A DNA stretch of 64,000 bases from NCBI GenBank assembly GCA_000181795.3, contig CM012953.1, positions 4,177,923 to 4,241,922 on the forward strand, read 5' to 3'. The DNA is from Trichinella spiralis. Taxonomy: Eukaryota > Nematoda > Enoplea > Trichinellida > Trichinellidae. A model generated the notes under the pieces. The model had not been told where the DNA came from and made no database searches. It worked only from the letters and a program-made list of their open reading frames with translations. The translations under genes and the position numbers were made by a program. Positions 14,158 to 28,604 of the stretch are shown piece after piece. Numbering within the stretch: the stretch's first letter is position 1; each line of letters starts with the position of its first letter.

Positions 14158-16522
14158 CTAACCCATATTGATAGGAATCAAGCTGCCCAATATAGAAGCA
14201 ATGTCGCCGGGTTGTTGGCAATGGCCTTCATCATCTGGGAACAAGCCAACGCAACAGCCATTAAACAGTATATGAAACTCACCATTATTTAATATTACTT
14301 TGCTTCCGACACATTGATCAAGATTGCATAATCTCGACTGAGTTGCTGGACAAGATAAACCTACCCCACTATGGCATATTCTTTGACGTACGGTATTTCC
14401 ACATCCTCCGCAGTTTTGTGAGCACGGCGACCACTCTGACCATTGCTCACAAGGACAGCTATCTATTATTACCTCAGGTGCCGGAATAATTTTCTCTTCT
14501 TTCGGTGCCGTCCAATAGCGCACCCGAAATCCGTTAGCCGTTTTTGTTCCAGCTTTGAAAATAATTAGCATTTCAGAACCGTTAGAATAATACATTTTAG
14601 ATGGTGGTTGTGTATTGCAGCAAAATCGGTATCCTGTTTGATCAAAATTTGGTCCAGCATTTAGTTCTACATAACTATCACTGCACACTTCTTCACAGGG
14701 AAAATCAAACACGTCGACAAATTCAAGCACAACCTTTTGATTATTGGATGGAGCTTTCAAAAGCCAATAGCATTCTTGATATGGTTGAAACGATTCTGGA
14801 TAGGATGGACTTTGCACCAGCATTGGCTGATCGCTAGAAATTAATTCACCCCCACAGTGGTCGCCTCCATTGTCCACGTGTTCACAAAGTGGACCTTCAA
14901 ATCCCGTCGGACATGTGCACCGACTGCAGTCGTTCACATTCACGTATCCACCATGTAAACAGTTGAGCTTTGTCGAGCATTTGTTGTTGCAATACATCAT
15001 GTTTATAAGTTTATAGTCAAGGAAAGAAGGTGATATACGCTGTCCAAAAGTTGACTGATAATTTGGATCCATTGCAAGAATAGTTAATTCATCAGCATTG
15101 GTCATCAAGTTTTTTACCGTCGGTGGCATGTGCATCACACTTCCCGGATCATACATCGATCTAAAATGTTCGAACACACGGCTGCTGAGGCGACTGATCA
15201 CATCACGGTGCTCAGAAACAGTCTGCTCATAATTGACAATGATGTGTTCGTCACGATCGGGACGACTGTGTTCATGAAGAAGTCCAAGAGCGTGGCCAAT
15301 CTGGTGGCTCACGATACCTTCACTAGAACAACGCGGCCAAGCAATTGAAATATTCTGAATCCCGCCCACGCGACCGACAAAGCTAGAACAGCCGCCGTCG
15401 CTTTGGGAATCGTCGACAAAATTGATCGAAGCTACATTCGGTTCAAGCTGATCGCGTTCCTCAAATCTTATACAAGTGTTCTCTTGCCAAAGCTGCAATG
15501 CTCGAAGTATTGCATCACGGCTTGCATCCTTGAGAGAAGCTTCCATGCGGTATAAAATGTGATTTGTGTGCCATTTTTCAATAATCGGCCTCTGCTCATT
15601 TTTAGAAGATCTGAGATCACGATAGACCTGTTCATCAGTTAAGCGTTGCAAGATTTTCGCTTCTTCCATTAAAGCTTTCCACTGATTGTTTGTCAACTTC
15701 AAATCACCCATGAAAAGAGTTTTCAAATTATTCACATCTAATTCATTGGCTGCGGTTGCAAATGAATTTGACGATCGTCGGATATTTTTTTGGGTATCAA
15801 AAATTGGCTTCAACTTTTTCATTGAATTATTCTGGAATTGTTCTCCAAAAGAATTCAGTTCAATTGCACTGAAAGCTGCTTTCAATTCACGAATCTGCTC
15901 TTTAGTCACAGCTTCTGTGTAAATTGATTTCGGCTTGTTTGAATAAAAATTGTTGAAAATATTACCTGAAATGAATGACGAGCAAAAATTCTCTAGTGGG
16001 TGTGAAGAATAAATTGTATTTCATGTTTCAATACACTTTGAACGTTCTGAAAACGTTTCAATGCGTTTGAAAATGAAAAAAATAGTTGTAAAAGCTCGCT
16101 TTCTTATTATCAGAGCATAATAATAAAACAGCATCAACTTATGCAGAGAAGTAAAATTAAATTAAAATTTAAATTCCCATATTTCCATAAAATTATAATT
16201 TAAAAGCATTACCTGAAGATGGTTGAGCTATTTCGTCAGTGTTGGTTCTAAAAAGTGGCAAACAAACATCTGGCAAGTTTGGGAGTTTCACTTTATTGCC
16301 AAGATCATAGCACCAGTTTTTTAGCTCACGTTCACAGTCGGCAAAATTGCTTGCCGTCATTTGTTGACACCATTGTATTAGCTTGTCTGATTGTTCAAAA
16401 ATATCTTTTCTTCGTTCAAACCCTGCACCAATGAATCGACCACTTTCTAATGCTGATTGACCAATCGTAAAACAATACACTGTAGCCGTGCTTGTCAGGG
16501 TGATTATTAAATTGTAAAGCAT
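14158..16522 (-). CDS. Astacin-family (NAS-type) protein with EGF, CUB and TSP1 domains; catalytic Glu replaced by Gln
   Basis: Secreted zinc metalloprotease homologue of the nematode group with EGF-CUB-TSP1 tails (as in NAS-36 to -39), which process cuticle and matrix. Exon 1 is 16522..16213 (signal peptide from MLYNLIITLTSTATVY, then propeptide). Exon 2 is 15914..14158, joined in phase, for 688 residues. The propeptide has the FxGD switch (FMGDLKLT). The catalytic domain spans about 215-415, EGF 417-449, CUB 456-571 and TSP1 590-638 (QWSEWSPCS), followed by a Cys-containing tail. The zinc site reads HQIGHALGLLHEHSRPDRD. All three His are present (307, 311, 317), but the general-base Glu is Gln308 (codon CAG, 15303..15301). 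The Met-turn reads SVMHM, so the usual Tyr ligand is Met. It should bind zinc but is predicted to be inactive. Confidence 0.93.
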
Positions 16523-19151
16523 ATTTTTTTATAAAAAAGAGGTTGTAATTTCTTCGATATGTGAGTAAATAAATTTACATTCCTTGATGTGTGTGATGGT
16601 TGCTTTCACCACAACTGGTATATATATCACTCTAAATGTAAAACTGAAAATTCTTCAATCAAATTGTTGCATTTTAATTTTAAAAAAGCAAAAATTAATT
16701 AATTAAAAAAATAAAAAGACTGAATTGTTGTAATATTTTTCTATTAAGTGACAGATAAGAACGTATGAGTGTAAAATTAAAAAAATGTACACAAAATAGA
16801 AAAGTGAAGAGAAAATTACCTCAGTATATTTTCAAATGAGAAATTTTCAAAAATTTTGCAAACTTTGTGAATCACCCCTTTTGGCGTATTTAGCGAATCG
16901 TGAAAACTGACTGCCAGTATTTATATTGAACTATTTGGTAGCAGCGAACCGCGAAAGGACACCTCGTTTTCGATCTTTTGTGCCATACCCATAAGAACCA
17001 GTTTCAATCAAAAGTTCTCTTTCTATAGTTCTGTATCAAAAATTGAATGAAAAAATGGGTCACTTATTGTCTTTAACCAAGCCTTTTGTATTAAACTGCT
17101 ATTCTATTATGCAACAGTCGCTATTTTATTTCTCTCTTTATTATTATGTTTTTTCCTTTTTAATAAACAGCCGCTTGATAATTTAACGACATATGAAATA
17201 ATTCATGTGAATCAATGTATAAGCAGCATATAAATAAATAAAATTATACAACTTTTAGTTTACACTGCTTTAAATAACTTTTTCCATGCAAAATTCATTT
17301 ACAATCTTGTTTTATATAAAAAAAGATTTTCAAGTAATTCAGCAAGTAAAACTGATCAGTTAATCCATTTATTATTTCAACAATTGTTCAACTTATTTTT
17401 CAAAATGAAATTCATTTTTTAATTTAAATGAAGTAACTGTAAAAATAAAATATTTTTTTGATGATGAATTTTCCTTAATATTTGGAAAACATACTTTAAA
17501 CTTCATGAAACACTATTTTAAATAAAAATGGTCTACCTGAAAGTTGTCCTATTTTTTAAATCATTTCACAAATGCCATTTCCATGAAGCGTTAGTTGGCA
17601 CATTTGTCTGAAATAAAAAATTTGTTTTAAATTTAATTTCAATTGGCACGTCTAATTTTATGCTGTAATGCAATCTTCAAGTTGAGAAGATTTGCTTAAA
17701 CGTGTTCATCAATTTATCATTACTGACTGTTACATCAATGCAAATTGAAATTATTTTCGTATCGTTTAATAGTTTGGATTACAAATAGAATAAAAGTTTA
17801 CGCTTACACGATAAAACGAAATGGAAAACAATAGGATATGTAGAAACGGGGTAGATTCCGAGTTTACACCAAAGACATGCCGCTTCACACTTTCATTGGT
17901 TGTAAATTTTGCGTAGAACTCTGATTAATTTTAAATTTCATTGGTTTACACGACGGCTAAATTTCATTAGTTGTTGTTGCGACGAATTTTACTCGCTGTT
18001 GGGAACCTAAATTTTACTGGTTGTCAATGTTATGCATTGTATTTGCCAAAATTTGGTTTCTTTTTAATGACCACTTTTTTATTCGAAGCTTTACTATCTA
18101 TCTTTTGTGTGTATATATATATTAGTAGTAGCTAAATTATAAATTTAAAAGCTGACTAGAAATTTAAATTTATAAATTTATTAACAAATTTTCTTGCGGT
18201 TTCATTTCTGTGTATAATTATACTGATAAAACTACTGATCAGATCTAAAAAATTCGCATGTAGAAACTATAAAAAAACTTGTAAAACGGGTTCTAATCGG
18301 ATTGAATAATCGATCGTCAGGTTCTTCTGACTATCTAATGACGGAGCGCCAATTCAGAATTCAATGCACTCAAAATCGTTCACCACCCTGAGTGGTAGAT
18401 CAAGTAGTTTTCAATTCGTACTACTTCGACGTCCGTATCGAGTATCAGCGTCTTTCCTTTCTACTGATATTGCTCAAATCAGTCTTCTTCGTTCTGGTGA
18501 TTCCTGTTTTCGCACATAGTATCAGGACTGTATCCAGAAATCACACAAGTTCCGTCTTTAGGCGAACTCCTTGGTTCAAGCAAGAAGTACACGATCATCT
18601 TCGTTTACGTAACTTCTTACGCAAACAGTAAATTCAAACGAAAGTACAACTGTATCTTCGTTTCTTCACGCGGTATATGTAGCAACCGTAACGATTGCAC
18701 TTAGTCAACAATAATCGATGGAATCAAGATTTTACTATCGTCCTAATTTCGTCAAAAATAAATCAATCTTTGTCAATATTTTTCATACAGTATGTTACAG
18801 TAAGTATTCAGGATAATCAAGATACCTGCTGTTATCACTGTTCACAACAAAACTATATATTTAAACTATAAAAAAAGTTGAATAACTTCTTGAAATTTCA
18901 TCATGCTCAAGAGGTTATCATAAAAAGCATTACTTACAGTAATATGTAGTAGTGAATGATGTCAGAACTGTTTCAAATCTAAACATGGAATCTGAACATC
19001 GTAAAAAAATGCATAAATTTACTATAATATCAAAGTAAATATTTTTTTGTATTTAACAAAAGTTTTGAACTTGAAAATCTTTCAATTCCATTACTGTCAG
19101 TCTTTCTACTTTGTAACTTGAATCAACTTGAAAGAATGTAATGAATTTATT
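16523..19151. other. Intergenic between astacin and ALG2
   Basis: 16.5-17.05 kb is the probable astacin promoter side. 17.05-17.8 kb is AT-rich with nothing seen. 17.89-18.03 kb has a dispersed-repeat cluster, listed separately. A GC-richer block at about 18.28-18.65 kb lacks a credible open frame and is unassigned. No gene is supported. Confidence 0.5.
17888..18026 (+). repeat. Cluster of five degenerate ATTGGTTGT-type units
   Basis: Five spaced copies of a unit close to AATTTCATTGGTTGT occur here: TTTCATTGGTTGTAA, AATTTCATTGGTTTA, AATTTCATTAGTTGT, AATTTTACTCGCTGT and AATTTTACTGGTTGT. The same unit occurs in both arms of the inverted-repeat element at 63.3-63.6 kb, which suggests a shared transposon family. 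Confidence 0.55.
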
Positions 19152-21576
19152 TTATGATATCATAATAATTTTTCTCAGTAATATTTCAGAAAATATTCTT
19201 TGGCTGAATTTTTTTTCAATCATAATTTTTCCATTTTGTCCATATTGGTCTCTTTCGGCTGAATTCAGAGCTAACACCTTAGCCATGGCATCGGAAAAAT
19301 TTTCAGCTCCAAAATCAACCAATATTCCAGTTTTCCCATTTTCCACAGTTTCATTGGTTCCACAGCCCGTCGCTGCAATAATTATTTTTCCAAAATAACT
19401 TCCTTCCAATGGTGTGATTCCAAAGTGTTCCATTGGTGGAGTATATATGACCCCAGTGCAACGACTTAAAAGTTGAACTTTTTCTTCCGATGAAACGTTT
19501 TGTAGAAAGATCACTTTATCTTCAATATTTTTCAATTTTGTTAATTTAATTAGCTCATCTCGACAATTCACTGAAGCATCAATGCGTTCTTCTACACTTC
19601 CAGCTATTATCAGATTCACTGACTTCCATACGTCGTTGGAAATTTTTCTTTTCAACATACCTTTTATAAATTGAAAAAATAATCAGGAATTTGTTGTACA
19701 ATTTTTCAGTTTTATTTCTATTTATAAAAATAACCTTCAGCATTCACTGAAATCATGGATTATGAAAAATTAAAGTATAGAAAATTTCTTACTGGCGCTA
19801 TAATTTTCTATTATTTGTTATTGTTTAACAAATAATCAGATTTAATTAAAATGTAAAAGGAGAAATTATAAAAACATTACAATATTTTTTAAGGTCATGG
19901 AAAGTAGGGAAAAAAGTAAATTAAAGTAGGATAAATTGATTAAAAAATATTTTATCTGTCTTTGAGGCTACAAAATAAATGTATGCAAAAATGCTTTTTG
20001 ATAATTAAGTTTCTTTGCGTTTTTAATAAAAATTTGTTTTGTTATAATTGCTTTTTACTTATTTTTTTAATTTTTATTAATGCAACTTTTTATGCTAACT
20101 TGAACTGCATTTTAAGTATTTTAAAATCACTTTAAGCTTGAACTGCTCATAATGGTAAAACATTTTCACAAACTGTTATAAATTATAATGTTTATTTATT
20201 TGATTTAATAGATTAAGGCATGACAATATGATTTACTATAAAATGTATGACAGCTTCACATTCACATTATGAATGAATACATACATATATTTGCTTATTA
20301 ATAAAAGTAAAATTAATTTATAAATTGCAAATGAACATCTTTTTATAAATGAATTATCATAAGCAATTTTTATAGTGCAAAATTAGCAAATAAAAAAGAT
20401 GGAACTTACTGAATGCTTCTATAGCAATATCGACGCGTTTTTCTGGCCAATAACGATTAAGTGATAAGAAATAATTGGTCGGTAATGTTTTGCAGTATTC
20501 AAACTTTGCTGCATCACTGCACTGAGTTGTCACAATAGGAATGGCAGGATAATGTACAGAGCATATTCGATTGCTTATCCAAGGAAAGCAGCGATTAACA
20601 TTGTGTACTTAAAAAACAATAAGTTATCATTTAAGAAAAATAAAAAATACATAATTTTCAAAATCGTTCACTAATACGTGTTGCTTTTTATTTTATCGTT
20701 AAAAAAACTAATTCTCAAAACAGTCACGCAACTTTCTAAAATTTTTAATTTTTTTAAAATTATAAACTGAAAATTCTTTTTAATTATTTTATAATATTGT
20801 TTTCATTAATTAAATTAATTTGAAAAGTTTAAAAAATTCAACTAGCACTGTACATGTGAATTTGCTGTTTGTCGATATTACATCACAAAATTTTATGCAC
20901 CACCTTTCAAGTAACCACATTTCAAAATAGAACACTTTTTCAATCAACCTTCTGTTAGGCAGCATAAGTTGATATGGAAAATGACAGTAATAGAAGATTT
21001 TTTTCCCAAACAAAAGTTTGAGCAGTGGAGCTGCTCCTGGACATCCATCTAGCATAACAATGTCAAATATACGACCCCATTTAAGCCATGCTCTGAATGC
21101 CAGGAAGTGCATTCCGTGAAACCAGTCACCACACATTGTAACCGAACCATATAACATTTCTGAAAACAGTTATTTTTATTTTCACTTTTTCTTGTGATTA
21201 TTAATTTACTTTATTCTGAAAGGATATTTTATTAAAATTATAAACTTTGCCTGTCCTATTTAGTTTATTATTTAATAAACTACACAGAAAATATGTTGTA
21301 CTGATAAAATCAACGCACCTGCATTTTAATGAACTTTTTTTTTCAAAACGTAAAAGTAATTAAAATTGAGCATAACAATTTATGTATAGCATATAGTGCT
21401 TTCAAAAAGAATTTACCAGTAACTGAATTTTTTAGCTTGTCTAGCCAGTAAGAATCACAGTGCCCAGTAACAAGATATACACTGTAGTTTCTGCCATTGA
21501 AAGCTTGAATTGCATCAAATACAACAGATTCAGCTCCACCAAACCAAAATTCAGGGTGACAGACCAATACACGCAT
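19152..21576 (-). CDS. ALG2: Alpha-1,3/1,6-mannosyltransferase ALG2
   Basis: Adds the second and third mannose to the dolichol-linked N-glycan precursor on the cytosolic face of the ER; GT4-type glycosyltransferase. The exons 21576..21417, 21159..20854, 20607..20410 and 19660..19152 join in phase to 390 residues (human 416). The N-terminal HPEFWFGGAESVVFDA matches the family HPDLGVGGAE. The middle exons give FYYCHFPYQLML, STNSKFT and FLSLNRYWPEKR. The last exon gives NLIIAGSVEER and the catalytic EX7E motif in EHFGITPLE. The exon 2 donor (ACAT/GTACAG) was chosen because it gives exactly the human spacing between NSKFT and HYP. The C-terminus is hydrophobic but short. It lies on the same strand as CBS, 966 bp downstream. 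Confidence 0.93.
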
Positions 21577-22542
21577 TGTTATAATTCAAAAACAAAATTC
21601 TAATAATAATATAAGCAGAAAAACAAAATAGCACCAAAAAAGGAAGATTTTAGATGAAAAGCACGAAACTAATACTGACGATTGTTCTTTCCTTCTCTTC
21701 AGATGTTAAAGTTTAAAGTAGCACCGACGCCAGCCGCATTTTTCTGGGGTCAAGGGAAATCATTTGCATTTAAGACCAGTTTTTATCAAGGTCCAAGCAA
21801 CTTCCCCAACAGTTTAAACCACTGATAAATTTTATCACAATGAATATGTTGAAATCATTTTGAATTTTACTTTTGCATGAATAGGATAATGTTGTTGATG
21901 GAAACCCTTACACATTCAATATAGACATTTGATAGAAGCTGTTTAGTTGATTGCATGAGAATTGTTAGATTTCTTTTGTAATAAAAATAGTTTTTAGTAT
22001 AATAATACGTTTTGATTTTTTAATACATGAGGAAGATATTTTCTCGAGTGCTTTTAAAGAAAAGAGGAATACGGTAAAATAGAATGAACTACAGTATGTG
22101 TAGTGATATAGTCATCCAATTGTAACAGAGACATGATTTTTTATTTGTACATTATCCCTGAATAAATTTGCGCTTTTTCATTCTTACAATCAAAGAATTC
22201 TTTACTTTAGCATTTAAAGTTTAATAATATTCTTAAAATTTAATACATGCAAAATTTTCAATCGCAAGCATTGCAACAAAACAAAATTATCAAGTCAACT
22301 CTGAAATTCAATAATGCCTTGATTGTTAGTAGTGTGGCAATTTAAAAGGAAAATTAAAATTATTAAAAATAATTAATGCTGCTTTAAGAAATTAACTGGG
22401 TTCAATCATGAAGGCAGTGAGCGTATTGATACAATTTGAATTCAGGTAGTACGTCAAAATGTGGACCATTTGCTCTGAAGTTGTAAATTATTTGACAAAT
22501 CACAGCAAGTATTTGACGTAAATTTCTGTTTCGTACTGCCGT
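21577..22542. other. Intergenic between CBS and ALG2
   Basis: About 970 bp, AT-rich, with a GC-richer patch around 21.72-21.80 kb. Probably the ALG2 promoter and CBS 3' end. No gene seen. Confidence 0.5.
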
Positions 22543-24914
<2,372 letters not shown>

Positions 24915-27900
24915 TCTGCTGCAAGGATAGATCTCTACTAATAGCAGAGATTATATTCAACATTAATTTTAAAATAATGGGAGAATAAAACGAATTATAA
25001 ATAGTCGCGTTCAAAACATGCTTGATTGGAGTTGTTTTTTTTATTCTTCTGTCAAGATACAGCAAATAAAATGATGTAAAACAACGCCGACGTTAATGAA
25101 CCACGCAACTGAACCTCTCGACATTACAAAAACAAAAAAATGTATAAACCAGAAAAGAAAAGTATAAAAAAAGCAGTTTGATAAACAAGCAATAAAAAAA
25201 TAACCAAACGGCATTTTAGAAACTGCATTCTCTCTTAGGGCAAATTGTTATTAGCTAACAAGCGGTTTGTGAATACTAAAACGCATCGCCAATCAATTTG
25301 AAAATAAAATTTATCAATAGAAATGCAAACAGGCACACATGAACAAAATAAACCTGTTCGTACTATCATGATAGCAAGTGATTAATTTCGCTGCTAACAA
25401 AAACTTTAAGACGCATTTAATTATATATATATAAACATTTAGATGCTATCCATTTCATTTGATAATTTTCAAGCGGAAACGATTACGTCATATTTACAAA
25501 CATGCTAATATTCATTCTTCTGATGACAAACATAGTTCTTGTTTTTTTGTGCATTTCCTTCAACATGATTGAACCAATAATTGAAAAATTAGCACACCAA
25601 TACCTTCTTTTCTACTCTTTTCACCACTGGTAATCAAATTTCACTTTTTCTGAACTATAAAATGACATTTATCTGAAATATCAATTGAACACTTCAAACA
25701 ACAAATGAGGTTCTTTATTTAAAAAAATCAAATTTCAATAAAAAAATTAATTATTATGAAAATAAATCCATTTTTTGCACTTTTCAGTACACTGCTTACT
25801 AAACAGTATGCTGGATACATTTTACAACTACCAGGTTTTGTCAACTGCTTAACTGATTTATTAAGTAAAAAATTAACAAACTCTTGATAATTATTTTGTA
25901 GAAAATAATATTTAAAAAATTATTATCAATACATATTTAAATATGGAAAAAATAAAAATAAAATGGACGCTAAATAAACTTTTCCTTTTACTCATCAGTA
26001 GCATCAAATTTCATTTCATGACTGATGAATAATCATCATCGAAGAGCATCATTCATTATTAAGTGCAAGGTCTTTTTGCATTGAAATTAAATTTTCAATC
26101 TGAATTTCAATATAAGAAAAATGAAATTGAAAATAAGAAAAATTTGTAAATTTTTTTGAAATATAAAATTACAAATTATAATTACGGTCAATTGGTAAAC
26201 TGATGTCAAAAATAATTAAGCACCATCGTCAATCTTGTAAGCAACCTTATACTGATTTCTGTTTTTTCCGTTTTTTTTCTGTACCAGTTACCATTAGTAA
26301 TACGTAATAATGTAGGCAAGAAATTATGATGAGCAATTAATTATTAAATTTGTATCTTTATTATTTTAAGCAATACCATATCATGATAAGTATTATCTAA
26401 ATCAAATATTCCAATTAACATAACCGATTTTCAACTTTGACGAAAAACTGTGCTAATTACGTTCTTTCTTCCGTCATAAATATTTAATTTTTATGTTGTT
26501 GTAAATTATATTATCAGGATAATAACTTACGCTTGAAGTGAAAAAAGCTGCAATTTGGGACAGATACATTCTTTTATCAATTTATTTTTCTAAAATAATT
26601 AAGTTCAGTTAAAAAAAATAAAATAAAAATGTTTTCATTTTTAAAATATTACAGTAACATTAGATTTTTAATAAAAATCATCACATATACATACATGCGC
26701 CACCAGTTTAGATTTTGCGCTGATGCAAACAATTATTAAAAATACAAGCGCAATTCATATTATTAATTGAACATCTGTATATTATTTTAAAGAGTGAAGT
26801 AAAACATGTAATTTAAGAATGGATATATAATTATACTGTACATTGAATTCCCTCTTAAATTATGTTTCTATATTTATTTATTATTTTATTATTTTATGAA
26901 TAAACAACATTTTACAAAGTCACATGTTGAAATGCCATCTTAAAAGGTAAATCAAATTCCCATATTATCAATATTTCAAATGTTGATTTCAGTTACACGT
27001 TAATTTAAATTAACGCAAAATAAATTCAGCTGAAGTACGCGTGTCGCTGTTGATTAAGCCAAACAATATTTATTTTTGACAAACAGTCTTTCAGATTATC
27101 GAATAATAGGAAAAAGTTGCATCCTGGGTTATCAGTTGTTCAATAATAAGATAATTGCAAATACGATGCTTATCGACTTCAACAATTTAAAAAAATATAT
27201 TTAAAAATATTCAACAAACAAATGACAGTGTTCAATAATAAGTTTATGTGTGTTAATTAATTTATTCATTGTACTGGTTCTGTTTGACAAGGTTTCGTAA
27301 ATACAGTTGAATTAGAGTGTTGCAATGAATTAAAGGTGAACAGTATAAAAGTATATATATTATGTGAAAATATTAATATTCTTGGTTAACAATGGTGATT
27401 TATTAATTTAGTTTATTAATAATGCCTTTTTTTCATTCACTTACTACCACAATATTTATGTATCAATGGTTAATTTAATTTTAATCGTATTTTCATATTT
27501 CTAAATACAGAGGAAAATAGATAGCTAATGATAAATGAAGTTAATGCCATAATACTTTTTTTTAATATGGATGTGAATATAAATGTATTCGACAAAATAT
27601 TTGATGAATATTTTCAGATAATCAGATCAGTTTGTTTTATCACATATTTGTGAAAATACTTTTACTCTTTGTCGAATCCAGAAAATGAATATAGTAGAAA
27701 CAGTAAAAAATATTAATAAATAATGATTAACAAAAAAGAATGCAACTAATAATTAAAGGTCATTCTTAGTACATTTTTAGAGCAGCACAAACGTCAAATC
27801 AAACAAAAAAACATTATGGTTTGACATTTAAAAATTGAAGGTAAAAAATGTATCAGTACAAGTGTAAATAGCGCAAGAATAAATAAGTCGAATATAGTAC

Positions 27901-28520
27901 AACTGAAAATTATTTTTTGTTGCAGAGATACAAATAATTTATACAAAGATAATTATGCAGATATCATGAGGTAATATAGTTAGAAGATGTGTAATCGCAT
28001 GAAAATAATTCTTCATGATTACGTACATCTTCTCACTGTTCACATAGCAAATTTGCATTTGTTAATTTTTCCAGATTCCTGAGTAACATTAATTTATATC
28101 TATTCGCATGTAATTCGAAATGTATTCGCGTTTTAATGTTAAATGAATAACTTTTCCACTACCAGAAATGAGGTCTCATAAACAACACGAGCGGTCAAAT
28201 CGATTGTTGAAAAAAAGGCAATTTAATTAAAAAATAAAACTGAAAAAAATATTTTTAAATTAAAACTTTTACATAATCGACTTGAAGAGCATCTATTTAA
28301 GCACAACAACAATTACAATGTATGAACTTTTTTTAAAATTGTTCTTTCATCATTGCAAAAATCTATTAAATTAACAAACTGCGTCATGTGAAAATGTTAT
28401 TACTTTTTCTAAAACAATATTAAGATGTAAAAAGTTTTTCGTAGTAAATTGTACTTCAAAAAATTACAACTTATTTTAAAATGTAATTGTTAAATTCTGA
28501 ATAGTGGGCATTTCTCGACA
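24915..28520. other. AT-rich gene desert
   Basis: Some 3.6 kb of simple AT-rich sequence with no credible exon, repeat family or conserved-looking island. The first 300 bp are the probable CBS promoter. Confidence 0.55.
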
Positions 28521-28604
28521 GACAAGATGGCCGAGCGGTCTAAGGCGCTGCGTTCAGGTCGCAGTCCACTCCTGTGGGCGTGGGTTCGAATCCCACTCTT
28601 GTCA
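28521..28604 (+). tRNA. tRNA-Leu (anticodon CAG)
   Basis: Class II cloverleaf. The acceptor stem GACAAGA pairs with TCTTGTC, with discriminator A at 28604. The D arm has the Leu-type GCCGAGCGGTCTAAGGC. The anticodon stem CTGCG/CGCAG closes the loop TTCAGGT, giving anticodon CAG (reads CTG). A long variable arm is followed by the T arm GTGGG-TTCGAAT-CCCAC. No intron. GC-rich against a very AT-rich background, and intact. Confidence 0.97.

Noticed and set aside
18392-18631. 79-codon plus-strand open frame with a hydrophobic middle
   Set aside because: Composition fits chance in a GC-richer block; no start context, splice sites or family match.
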